From Helicobacter ganmani (GTDB lineage Bacteria > Campylobacterota > Campylobacteria > Campylobacterales > Helicobacteraceae), in the NCBI RefSeq assembly GCF_003364315.1, contig NZ_NXLS01000003.1, positions 124,001-188,000 on the forward strand: a DNA stretch of 64,000 nucleotides. Direction: 5' to 3'. How positions within the stretch are numbered: the first letter of the stretch is position 1; every line of letters begins with the position of its first letter. The notes below the pieces were generated by a model, which was not told the DNA's origin, did no database searches, and saw nothing but the letters and a program-made list of their open reading frames with translations. Below are positions 17,936 through 25,270 of this stretch, piece by piece. A program made the position numbers and the translations under genes.

Positions 17936-19060
17936 ATGAAAAGAAAGGAAATGCAAATTAGTGTCAATGAAATAGTAGAAATTGCCTTTGGAACTTTATT
18001 GAATCAACCAAGCATTTCTTTTTTTAATCAAATCTGTGATGAAGTCAATGAAATCAAACAAGGAGATTTATTCGTAGCAAATCATCTTAAAAAATCTCCT
18101 CAAGAAGTCCAAAAAGAGATTGAAGAAGCTGTGCAAAGAGGTGCATTTGGGATTCTCTTTAGTGGTAATATTGCAATGAGCGACCCTGAGGTTGCTTGGA
18201 TTAGTGTGGAAGATTTAGAACAATCCCTAATCCGAATTGCACGCCATTATTTGATTGTTGGAAACAAGATTTTATTTCTACTCAATCCTGATGAATATCA
18301 AATCGCCTCACAAATCATTATGCCTAAGAAAAATTTAGATTGTTATTGTGGCTCACTTGTCCAACTTGTGCGTTATATTCTGACAAGTGAAGTAGCCTAC
18401 ATTCTGTATTGCAATGCACGCTTAAATTTGGATTCTCTACCCAAAAACCAACAAGAAATCAAACTCCTATCCCAAGACAAAATGGAAGATTCCAATTTAC
18501 CTTTTGCGATTAACTCCTACTCCCTTTTTGGCATTAAAATCTTTTATAAAACTTTAGATTATGAGATTCCTTTACCAAAACTTTTTATCCAGCCTCTTGC
18601 ACGTGTAGCGCGATTCTGCGAGGAATATTCCTTAGAAGTACAAATGGGCAATCTAAATGGAATCACAAGCTTCAAACCTTTATATTTAGACGAGCGTGGA
18701 TTTATTTCCAAACCCGGAGCTACCAATAAAGTCTTACTTGCTTGTATGGACATCAATCTTTACGAACAATATTTAGCATACTTTACTATGTATGCCAAAT
18801 GGGCGCATTTAATGCTTTTTGTCCCACAAATTTATCAAGAAATTTATGCTCCTTATGCAGAAGTGCGTTGCTTTGAAAATCATCAAGAATTGTTTGAGCA
18901 ATTAATGCACGAAAAATATAATTTTGCGCTTACTTTGGGTGTCCCAACAGAAAAGTTTGAGGAGCGATTCTCCTATCGCCCCAACGAACAAAACCTCTTT
19001 GAATACGCTCATTTGGAGGATATAAAATCGCAAAATCTTGAGGATAAAGGAAACCAATGA
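17936..19060 (+). CDS. Hypothetical protein with Mur-ligase N-terminal-like domain
   Basis: 374 residues, no signal or membrane segment. Residues about 30-110 resemble the UDP-binding N-domain of MurE/MurF: EIKQGDLFVANHL corresponds to the DxRxVxPGDLFVA block. AVQRGAFGILFSG and a closing VEDLEQSLIRIARHYL follow in the expected order. The ATP-binding central domain is absent: there is no GxxGKT P-loop anywhere. The rest is unfamiliar. AGGAG with 6-nt spacing fixes the start. It lies 12 bp after metG and overlaps the next gene by 4 bp. It may be a regulator or substrate-binding relic of the Mur family; its function is not known. Confidence 0.8.
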   Translation: MKRKEMQISVNEIVEIAFGTLLNQPSISFFNQICDEVNEIKQGDLFVANHLKKSPQEVQKEIEEAVQRGAFGILFSGNIAMSDPEVAWISVEDLEQSLIRIARHYLIVGNKILFLLNPDEYQIASQIIMPKKNLDCYCGSLVQLVRYILTSEVAYILYCNARLNLDSLPKNQQEIKLLSQDKMEDSNLPFAINSYSLFGIKIFYKTLDYEIPLPKLFIQPLARVARFCEEYSLEVQMGNLNGITSFKPLYLDERGFISKPGATNKVLLACMDINLYEQYLAYFTMYAKWAHLMLFVPQIYQEIYAPYAEVRCFENHQELFEQLMHEKYNFALTLGVPTEKFEERFSYRPNEQNLFEYAHLEDIKSQNLEDKGNQ

Positions 19061-19443
19061 GAATTGCTGTACCCGTCTATGATGAAAGCTTAAAAATCTT
19101 TGGCAACACAGGACATACCCCCTTTTTTGCTATCTTTGAGCAAAAAGGCGCAGGAATGTTCAAAAAAATTGATTTATTAGAGTTGCGTGAAAATCCACGT
19201 GGTAACAAAGAGGCAAGTGAGGGTTGCTCACATAAAGATGAGGAAATGAGCGCAGAGGAACAAATGGCGCACAAACAAGAACACAATATACTCGGTGAAA
19301 TCATCAAAGATTGTGCAGTGGTGCTTGTCAAAAAAGCTTGTCCCAATACTGCGCGCGTTTTCAACGAAAGAGGAATCAAAGTCTGCAAAGTAGATTCGAA
19401 TTGCCAAAGTGCGCAAGATTCCTTTAAATTTATCAAACTCTAG
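19057..19443 (+). CDS. NifX/NafY-like dinitrogenase cofactor-family protein
   Basis: 128 residues with the small alpha/beta fold of the NifB/NifX/NafY cofactor-binding family. It starts MRIAVPVYDESLKIFGNTGH and has the late block CAVVLVKKACPNTARVFNERGIKV. Family members bind iron-sulfur or iron-molybdenum clusters, but freestanding copies occur in organisms without nitrogenase and their role is unclear. An insert at about residues 55-80 carries Cys, three His and many Glu (GCSHKDEEMSAEEQMAHKQE), a possible metal site. It is the last gene of the fbp operon. Confidence 0.8.
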   Translation: MRIAVPVYDESLKIFGNTGHTPFFAIFEQKGAGMFKKIDLLELRENPRGNKEASEGCSHKDEEMSAEEQMAHKQEHNILGEIIKDCAVVLVKKACPNTARVFNERGIKVCKVDSNCQSAQDSFKFIKL

Positions 19444-19450
19444 CTGCAAT

Positions 19451-19490
19451 AAAAAAGGATATGGAATCTCGCTACTTCGGGATTCCATAT
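19451..19490 (-). terminator. Hairpin terminator shared by converging units
   Basis: Perfect 10-bp stem: ATATGGAATC (19459-19468) pairs with 19481-19490. In the minus direction it is followed by TTTTTT (19456-19451), a good intrinsic terminator for the small genes at 19519-19896. In the plus direction the stem follows the NifX-like gene but lacks a U-tract. Confidence 0.65.
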
Positions 19491-19518
19491 AATTGAACTT
19501 AATAAAATCTTGCGAACA

Positions 19519-19737
19519 TCACACCACTAAGCTAAAACTTACACGAAAAGTGGTTTGTTGGGATTCTATCTCCACAGGAATTTGAGAGGCTTCCGCTTGT
19601 GCGCTCTTTTTGCTTTCTTCTTCCGTGTTTTCCTCTTCACTCTCTGCAAGTTTTTCTTGCATTTCAAGCAGAGGTTTAGTTTGATATTCTAAGGTAATGT
19701 CTATTACCCTACCGCACGCGTCAGAATAGATTGTCAT
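19519..19737 (-). CDS. Small acidic hypothetical protein
   Basis: 72 residues, acidic centre (EEENTEEESKKSAQAEAS) flanked by beta-like segments; one Cys; no signal peptide. No family is recognised. Its ATG follows the TAA of the preceding exported-peptide gene with no gap, so it would be translated by coupling. A terminator hairpin lies 29 bp beyond. It is supported mainly by operon position and a clean terminator. Confidence 0.55.
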   Translation of the reverse strand: MTIYSDACGRVIDITLEYQTKPLLEMQEKLAESEEENTEEESKKSAQAEASQIPVEIESQQTTFRVSFSLVV

Positions 19738-19896
19738 TTAATTTTTCCAACTGCAAATACCAAGATATTTACAAGCAGCATTTTGATAAATAGATTGATG
19801 ATTTGTCTGACAACTATTTGTCCAAGAACAATTTGCAAATAAACTTATAGCTCCCAAACTCACAACAAATAAACTTCCTAAAACAATTTTTTTCAT
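19738..19896 (-). CDS. Small exported four-cysteine peptide
   Basis: 52 residues. It begins with a strong Sec signal peptide (MKKIVLGSLFVVSLGAISLF, cleavage probably after Ala21). This leaves a mature peptide of about 31 residues with Cys at 23, 29, 42 and 48, in two C-x5-C pairs (CSWTNSC and CKYLGIC). There is no lipobox. GGAG lies 6 nt before the ATG, and TATAAT lies upstream at 19932-19937. It sits downstream of a radical SAM gene on the same strand. Disulfide formation in the periplasm is likely. The function is unknown. Confidence 0.75.
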   Translation of the reverse strand: MKKIVLGSLFVVSLGAISLFANCSWTNSCQTNHQSIYQNAACKYLGICSWKN

Positions 19897-19931
19897 ATTC
19901 TACTCCTTATTTATGATTCTAGGATTCTTCA

Positions 19932-19937
19932 ATTATA
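19932..19937 (-). promoter_or_regulatory. -10 box for the exported peptide
   Basis: TATAAT on the minus strand, 35 nt before the start codon, between the radical SAM stop and the peptide gene. It suggests the peptide has its own transcript. Confidence 0.5.
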
Positions 19938-20006
19938 AAAAAAGTAAAATTAATTTTAACTTAATAGATAAAGAGAATCTTAAATGAATACTATTTAAGC
20001 TTATCT

Positions 20007-21002
20007 TTAGCCTATTCGTAACACCTCTCTTGTTTGGATTGCTGCAAGGATTTTCTCACTAGGCTTAGAATAATCCTGACAATAATCACAGGACTTATAA
20101 AAGTCTTGCGCATAAAATTCCAAAAATCTATCCGTTTCGTCCATTAAATCAATATAATCCCCCTCAAATTCCTCTAAACCTTTCAAGACAGAGAGGGAGC
20201 TTGCTGCTGCACAGACAAATATTGCCCCTTTAGGAGCTAATTCCCCCCCCCCGCCGCCGATGAGAGAAACACAAGAAGCCCTACAAGATAAATAATTTGC
20301 AATGATTTGTTCCTTGCTTCTACCCCTTTTGTGGATTCTTTCTAATCTATGCCAAGTGCCTCCTTTTAAAAAAGAAAAAGGAATGCGATATTTTTTAAGA
20401 TTTTTAAAAATACTTTCTTGTTTAAGGCGAATGTTTGGAACATGCGAATAATCTGAAATAGAAACCTTGCGAATCTTTTTTGATTTTTTCATTCTTTGCA
20501 AGATAGGTTCTTTTATATCAATGCTTCCATTGCTTAAGATATCGTAAGTCAAAATTTTCTTTTGGGATTCTATATAATCTAATAATTGCGGCAAATCTTT
20601 AAACAAAAAAGGCTCTCCCCCGATTAATCTTAAGCGATTAATGCTAGAAACTTTGGAACACAACTGCTCTAAACTTTCAATAATATTTTCCAAAGTGCCT
20701 ACATATTGCGCCTTTGGAGTAAAATACTGCATTAAATTACAGCAATGCTCACAACGCAAAGTGCATTTGGTTGTCAAAACAATCTCCACATAAGGAATAT
20801 CCACGATTCCACGCAACACGCGCTTTTGAAAGTAACTTCTTAAGAAAAACTTACGCATTAAACTTGCATAGGGATAGCTAAACAACCTCTTAATTCCCCT
20901 TTTGCCATTTAGATAAGAATGTCTCCAATTAATATTTGGTTCAATATAGCGCGAGACAAACAAGGGATTTTCTAGTAGCTTTTGATAATTTAATGTTTTC
21001 AT
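20007..21002 (-). CDS. Radical SAM protein with C-terminal cysteine region; contains a G10 tract
   Basis: 331 residues. The radical SAM motif C80-x3-C84-x2-C87 (CTLRCEHC) is followed by the GGEP SAM-binding block (128-131) and SNGS. Further cysteines at 240, 244, 264, 305 and 308 suggest a SPASM-like auxiliary-cluster region. An N-terminal stretch of about 70 residues is basic. The coding strand has ten consecutive G residues (20252-20243), giving Gly249-253, between C244 and C264. The present length keeps the frame open. The substrate is unknown; it is not close to MqnC or HemW types. Confidence 0.85.
   Translation of the reverse strand: MKTLNYQKLLENPLFVSRYIEPNINWRHSYLNGKRGIKRLFSYPYASLMRKFFLRSYFQKRVLRGIVDIPYVEIVLTTKCTLRCEHCCNLMQYFTPKAQYVGTLENIIESLEQLCSKVSSINRLRLIGGEPFLFKDLPQLLDYIESQKKILTYDILSNGSIDIKEPILQRMKKSKKIRKVSISDYSHVPNIRLKQESIFKNLKKYRIPFSFLKGGTWHRLERIHKRGRSKEQIIANYLSCRASCVSLIGGGGGELAPKGAIFVCAAASSLSVLKGLEEFEGDYIDLMDETDRFLEFYAQDFYKSCDYCQDYSKPSEKILAAIQTREVLRIG
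20243..20252 (-). repeat. Homopolymeric G10 tract in the radical SAM gene
   Basis: Ten G on the coding strand (ten C on plus), directly after two GGC codons. G/C tracts of this length in Helicobacter and Campylobacter usually vary by slipped-strand mispairing. Loss or gain of one G would truncate the protein before its last three cysteines. Confidence 0.85.
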
Positions 21003-21026
21003 ATTTTCTCCTAAATCAAAATATTA

Positions 21027-21032
21027 ATTATA
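21027..21032 (-). promoter_or_regulatory. -10 box for the radical SAM gene
   Basis: TATAAT, 24 nt before the start codon, in the 37-bp gap after recG. Confidence 0.5.
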
Positions 21033-21039
21033 CGATATT

Positions 21040-22836
21040 TTAAGAAAGCGCATTTTTTGCTTCTTTGATAATTCCCTCATCTTTACCCAAATCCACCCAA
21101 GCAAACTGCCTACCGCTTTGCATTTCTCCGCTTAACAAATCTCCACTATTGCGATATTCTAAATCCATTTGTGCGATTTCAAAGCCATTTTGCGTTTGGG
21201 AGAATCTTGCTAGTCGCTCAGTTTGCTGTTGTTTGGTAAATAAAAAACAATACCCTTTTAAGCCGTTACGACTCACTCTCCCACGCAATTGGTGCAAAGT
21301 TGCCAATCCTAACCGCTCCGCCCCTACAATCACAATCGTGCTTAAACTCGGCAAAGAGATTCCAACCTCGACCACCGTCGTAGCAAGCAGAATCTTTCCC
21401 CTTTCACGAAACTCCTCCAAAACCTGCTCTTTATTTTTGTCCTTGCCATATGTGCTATAAACACCCTCAAAATTCTTTTTCCAAAACTCTTCACCCTCTT
21501 TTAATGCCGTATAATTGGAATTTTTGCTCTCCTCTACCAAAGGATAAACAATAATAATTTGATGTTTTTGCGCAATTTCTTGTCTGATATGCTCCAACAA
21601 ATCTTTAAAATCGTTTTTATAGATAATACGCGTCGTAATGTCTTTTTTGAAAGGCAAATCTTTGATAAAACTAAAATCCACAAAATTAGATTCTATCATC
21701 GCTTGCGTGCGCGGAATCGGCGTCGCAGAAAACTGCAAAATATGTGCGCGTTTGGAATCGCATTCAAACATTCTTTCTAGTGTATTCCTTTGTGCCGTGC
21801 CAAAACGATGTTGCTCATCTATCATCACAAGCGCACAATTGCTCAAATCTTGATAAAGCAAGGCGTGTGTCCCGATGATAAAATCGCTTTGCGATAAATC
21901 ACCCTTTTTGTCGCTTTGCGTTAAGAGCGCAATTTTTAAATGATTTGGCAAAAATTTTTGTGCTTCATCAAAAAGTTGCTTTGCCAAAATGGAAGTGGGT
22001 GCCATCAATACGCTGCGATGAGGATAAGCCATCATCACACTTGCTAGAATAACGATTGTTTTACCACAGCCCACATCACCAACAATCACGCGTCTTGCAG
22101 ATTGATTACTTTGGAGTGAAGCTTGAATCTCACAAATCGCATTTTCTTGTCCTTTGGTAAGCTCAAAAGGCAAAGATTCAATCCAAGATTGTATAGGATT
22201 ATTTAGCGAAATAAGGCTTAGAAAATGACGTTTTTTTGAGCGCAAAAGACGCATATATTCGTAAATTTCAACAAACTTGATTGCCTCCAAAAATTTACCA
22301 AAAAAACTATGGTTTTTTGCAAAATCTTGCACAAATTTTTCGTTCGGGTGATAAATTTTTACAAGAGATTCCAAAACCCACAAAGGCACTTTAGGATAAA
22401 ATTCTTGTAAGAATCCTAAAGTAATCCCATTTGCAAAATCCCTTGCGCTCTTTTCTTTCATACCTTTAAAGCCAAAATTCAATACGATTTCACCTGTATT
22501 TTTTAATACTTTGGGTTGCAATAAGGTATAAAATCCCGCGTTTTTTTGGAGTTTTCCACTGACAATTAACACAGAATCAGGTTTAAAAATGCTCTTATGA
22601 TAAGGTTTTGGGTGAAAGATTAACAGCTCTATCTCACATTCAAATTTTGGAGCAAAACACAAAATATGCGCTACTTTGAGATTCTTATAATTTCGGACTT
22701 CCACTTCCAAAACTATATTTTGATTCACTTCCAAAGATTCGCTCAAAAAAGTGTTTGTATAACCCTTTGGTAAAGAATATAAAACTGCTTCAAAAGGCGT
22801 CTTACCAAACTTACTAAAGCCCAAACCTAAGCCCAA
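21040..22836 (-). CDS. recG: ATP-dependent DNA helicase RecG
   Basis: Branch-migration helicase for stalled forks and recombination intermediates. 598 residues; shorter than the E. coli protein because the N-terminal wedge domain is reduced, as in other helicobacters. Walker A is GDVGCGKT, motif II IDEQH, motif III FSATPIPRT, and the late motifs ATTVVEVGISLP and LHQLRGRVSRNG are all present. The start appears to be a TTG at 22836 with a weak SD. It lies 12 bp after the M16 peptidase homologue. Confidence 0.95.
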   Translation of the reverse strand: MGLGLGFSKFGKTPFEAVLYSLPKGYTNTFLSESLEVNQNIVLEVEVRNYKNLKVAHILCFAPKFECEIELLIFHPKPYHKSIFKPDSVLIVSGKLQKNAGFYTLLQPKVLKNTGEIVLNFGFKGMKEKSARDFANGITLGFLQEFYPKVPLWVLESLVKIYHPNEKFVQDFAKNHSFFGKFLEAIKFVEIYEYMRLLRSKKRHFLSLISLNNPIQSWIESLPFELTKGQENAICEIQASLQSNQSARRVIVGDVGCGKTIVILASVMMAYPHRSVLMAPTSILAKQLFDEAQKFLPNHLKIALLTQSDKKGDLSQSDFIIGTHALLYQDLSNCALVMIDEQHRFGTAQRNTLERMFECDSKRAHILQFSATPIPRTQAMIESNFVDFSFIKDLPFKKDITTRIIYKNDFKDLLEHIRQEIAQKHQIIIVYPLVEESKNSNYTALKEGEEFWKKNFEGVYSTYGKDKNKEQVLEEFRERGKILLATTVVEVGISLPSLSTIVIVGAERLGLATLHQLRGRVSRNGLKGYCFLFTKQQQTERLARFSQTQNGFEIAQMDLEYRNSGDLLSGEMQSGRQFAWVDLGKDEGIIKEAKNALS

Positions 22837-22848
22837 TCTTAACTATAG

Positions 22849-24147
22849 CTAATTTTCTGCACTAACAATGGCAAAACTAAGATTCTTAATCTCTTGATGT
22901 GATTGAATGTAATCATTGACTTCTTTTAAAGTGAGCTTGGAAATCTCCTCTAACACTTGCTTATTAAAATCCAATGGCAAACCATTATAATAATAAGTAA
23001 ATGCTGTGCCTAATCTTTGGGAAAGCGTCTCGTTGCGTAAAGGCTCACTTCCTAGTAAATAATCCTTTGCTTCTTGTAATTCTTTGCTTGTGATTCCTTT
23101 TTCAACAAATTCCTCTACTACCTGCTGCACGAGACTTTGAGCTTCTTTTTCATTTTTGAGGCTTGTTTGCAAATATCCTTGTGCCGATGCTTGCGTATGT
23201 GTTGCGTTTAGTCGCATAACCGCAGAGTAAGCAAGCCCTCTTTTCACGCGCACTTCCTCCAACATACGACTGCCAAACCCACTGCCTCCAAGCACAAATG
23301 AAGCAACTTTAATCAATGCAGATTCCTTTTGCAAATTATCAACATTCAAAGGTGCGCCAAAATAAATATAAGCCTGCTGCGTGTCTTTAAGCAGACGTTT
23401 GGTTTGCCTTAAATCATTCGCAAAGATAGGCTTAAGTGCCACTGCCTTACCTTGTGGTAATGATTCAAGCGCATTTTCTAATTCTTTTGCAACACTTTCA
23501 AATTCCAATTCCCCACCCACAATAAGAATCAGAGAATTTAAATTGATATGCTGCCGATAAAAATTTTCTATTTCCCTTAGAGTAATCTTAGCAATAGAAT
23601 CCTGCGTACCACTTAGAGGAAACTCCAATGCGCTTCCTTTGAAAAGCATAGATTTCAATATTTTACTTGCCTGATAATCATAATCACTCTCCCGCTCTAA
23701 AATTGCTACTAAGGAGTTTTCTTTGACTTTATCCAATGCTTTTTGTGTAAAATTTGGGCTTTGGAGCAGTTCTTTTAAAAGTGCGATTCCATCTTTTTGC
23801 ATTGCAGTCATTCCACTTAATGTAAAACTCAATGTTTCCAATCCACTTCCCACACTCAACGCAAGGGCTTTTTCCTCTAGTTTTTTAGAAAACTTTGTAA
23901 CACCTAGCTCCTTTGTCCCCTCATTAAGCAAAGAGCTTACAATATCAGATAGCCCTAAACTTTTGCCATTACTCACTCCGCCTGCACCCTTAAAAACAAG
24001 CTGAATATAAAACAAAGGTAGCTGCGTATTTTTTTCATAAATTATAGGAATCTCTACACCTTTTATATGTAACTTTTTCATCTCAAGTGCCATCAAACTT
24101 CCTTTCATTATCCAAAGACTAAAAAAAATTATAAAAAACTTTTTCAC
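22849..24147 (-). CDS. ymxG: M16-family peptidase homologue, apparently non-catalytic (YmxG-like)
   Basis: 432 residues from the GTG at 24147, which gives a hydrophobic signal sequence (KKFFIIFFSLWIMKGSLMA). An ATG 54 nt downstream (24093) has a better SD and would yield a cytosolic form, so the start is uncertain. Two M16 repeats are visible: GLSDIVSSLLNEGTKE early and GSGFGSRMLEEVRVKRGLAY later, the R/Y substrate-binding motif. The zinc motif HxxEH of active M16 enzymes is absent. It follows mqnC directly, the order also seen in H. pylori. Confidence 0.85.
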   Translation of the reverse strand: MKKFFIIFFSLWIMKGSLMALEMKKLHIKGVEIPIIYEKNTQLPLFYIQLVFKGAGGVSNGKSLGLSDIVSSLLNEGTKELGVTKFSKKLEEKALALSVGSGLETLSFTLSGMTAMQKDGIALLKELLQSPNFTQKALDKVKENSLVAILERESDYDYQASKILKSMLFKGSALEFPLSGTQDSIAKITLREIENFYRQHINLNSLILIVGGELEFESVAKELENALESLPQGKAVALKPIFANDLRQTKRLLKDTQQAYIYFGAPLNVDNLQKESALIKVASFVLGGSGFGSRMLEEVRVKRGLAYSAVMRLNATHTQASAQGYLQTSLKNEKEAQSLVQQVVEEFVEKGITSKELQEAKDYLLGSEPLRNETLSQRLGTAFTYYYNGLPLDFNKQVLEEISKLTLKEVNDYIQSHQEIKNLSFAIVSAEN

Positions 24148-24148
24148 C

Positions 24149-25270
24149 TTAAAATTGCTCCAAAATGTTATAAGCCGTGTTGCGCTTGGCTGGAATCTCG
24201 CCGATATCACGAATCAAAGAAATCATCTCTGCTTGATTCATAGAATTACTAGCTCCTGCGGCTGCAACAACATTTTCTTCCATCATCGTGCTACCCAAAT
24301 CGTTTGCCCCAAACAGCAATGCAAGTTGTCCAATATAAGAACCTTGCGTAACCCAACTGCTTTGAATATTTTGAAAATTATCCAAAAAGATTCTGCTACA
24401 CGCAAGCAATCTCAAATAGCGGTTTGAAGAGGCTTTGTGCAGATGCGGAAATTCCTTTTGCAATGGCGTAAAAGCAGGTTGAAAACTCCATAAAATAAAC
24501 GCCCTAAAGCCATTGGTTAAATCTTGTAAATCTCGGATTCTTGTCCAATGCTCTATAATATCCTCATCTTTTTCTACACTTCCAAACATCATTGTTGCCG
24601 TGCTTTTTATTCCTAGCTTATGGGCTTCCCTATGCACTGCTATCCATTCTTCACTATCTAGTTTCTTAGGAGCAATCACATCACGCACCCTATCACTTAA
24701 AATTTCTGCGCCCGCACCGGGTATAGAAGACAAACCGCACTTTTGCAAGCGTGCTAAAACTTCAGTGATTGAGATTTTAGAAATCTTTGCGATATAATTA
24801 ATCTCAATCGCAGAGAATCCATGCAAGGTGATTTGAGGATATTTTTGCGCAATATGTCGCACCAAATCCTCATACCATTCAATTTTTAGACTCGGATGCA
24901 CTCCTCCTTGAAAAAGAATCTGTGTGCCACCAATTTCTAACAATTCGTCTATTTTTTTATCAATCTCCTCAAAGCTTAAAATATAGGTTTCGCTCTCATT
25001 AATTCTGCGTTTAAAGGCACAAAACTTGCAATCTACCCAACAGATATTGGTATAATTAATGTTTCTATCCACAACAAAAGTCGTGATATTGTCAGAATGC
25101 AACTGCTTTTTGATAGCAAACGCACGCTCACCCAATTCCTTAAGAGAGGCATTCTGCATTAAATCCAAAATCTCCTCCTTGCTGATTCGGGGCAATTTAA
25201 CTTTCACGACAGCATTTACCTCTTGCGAATTCTTAGCAAAAACCTCTCGCATACCTTCAAGATTCTCCAT
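24149..25270 (-). CDS. mqnC: Cyclic dehypoxanthine futalosine synthase
   Basis: Radical SAM enzyme of the futalosine pathway to menaquinone; it cyclises dehypoxanthine futalosine. 373 residues. The cluster motif is C77-x3-C81-x2-C84 (CWVDCKFC), with the family block SIPGAGAEILSDRVR and the C-terminal ENVVAAAG segment. Its start overlaps the bamA stop by one base (TAATG). It works in one pathway with the prenyltransferase at 38499. Confidence 0.93.
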   Translation of the reverse strand: MENLEGMREVFAKNSQEVNAVVKVKLPRISKEEILDLMQNASLKELGERAFAIKKQLHSDNITTFVVDRNINYTNICWVDCKFCAFKRRINESETYILSFEEIDKKIDELLEIGGTQILFQGGVHPSLKIEWYEDLVRHIAQKYPQITLHGFSAIEINYIAKISKISITEVLARLQKCGLSSIPGAGAEILSDRVRDVIAPKKLDSEEWIAVHREAHKLGIKSTATMMFGSVEKDEDIIEHWTRIRDLQDLTNGFRAFILWSFQPAFTPLQKEFPHLHKASSNRYLRLLACSRIFLDNFQNIQSSWVTQGSYIGQLALLFGANDLGSTMMEENVVAAAGASNSMNQAEMISLIRDIGEIPAKRNTAYNILEQF

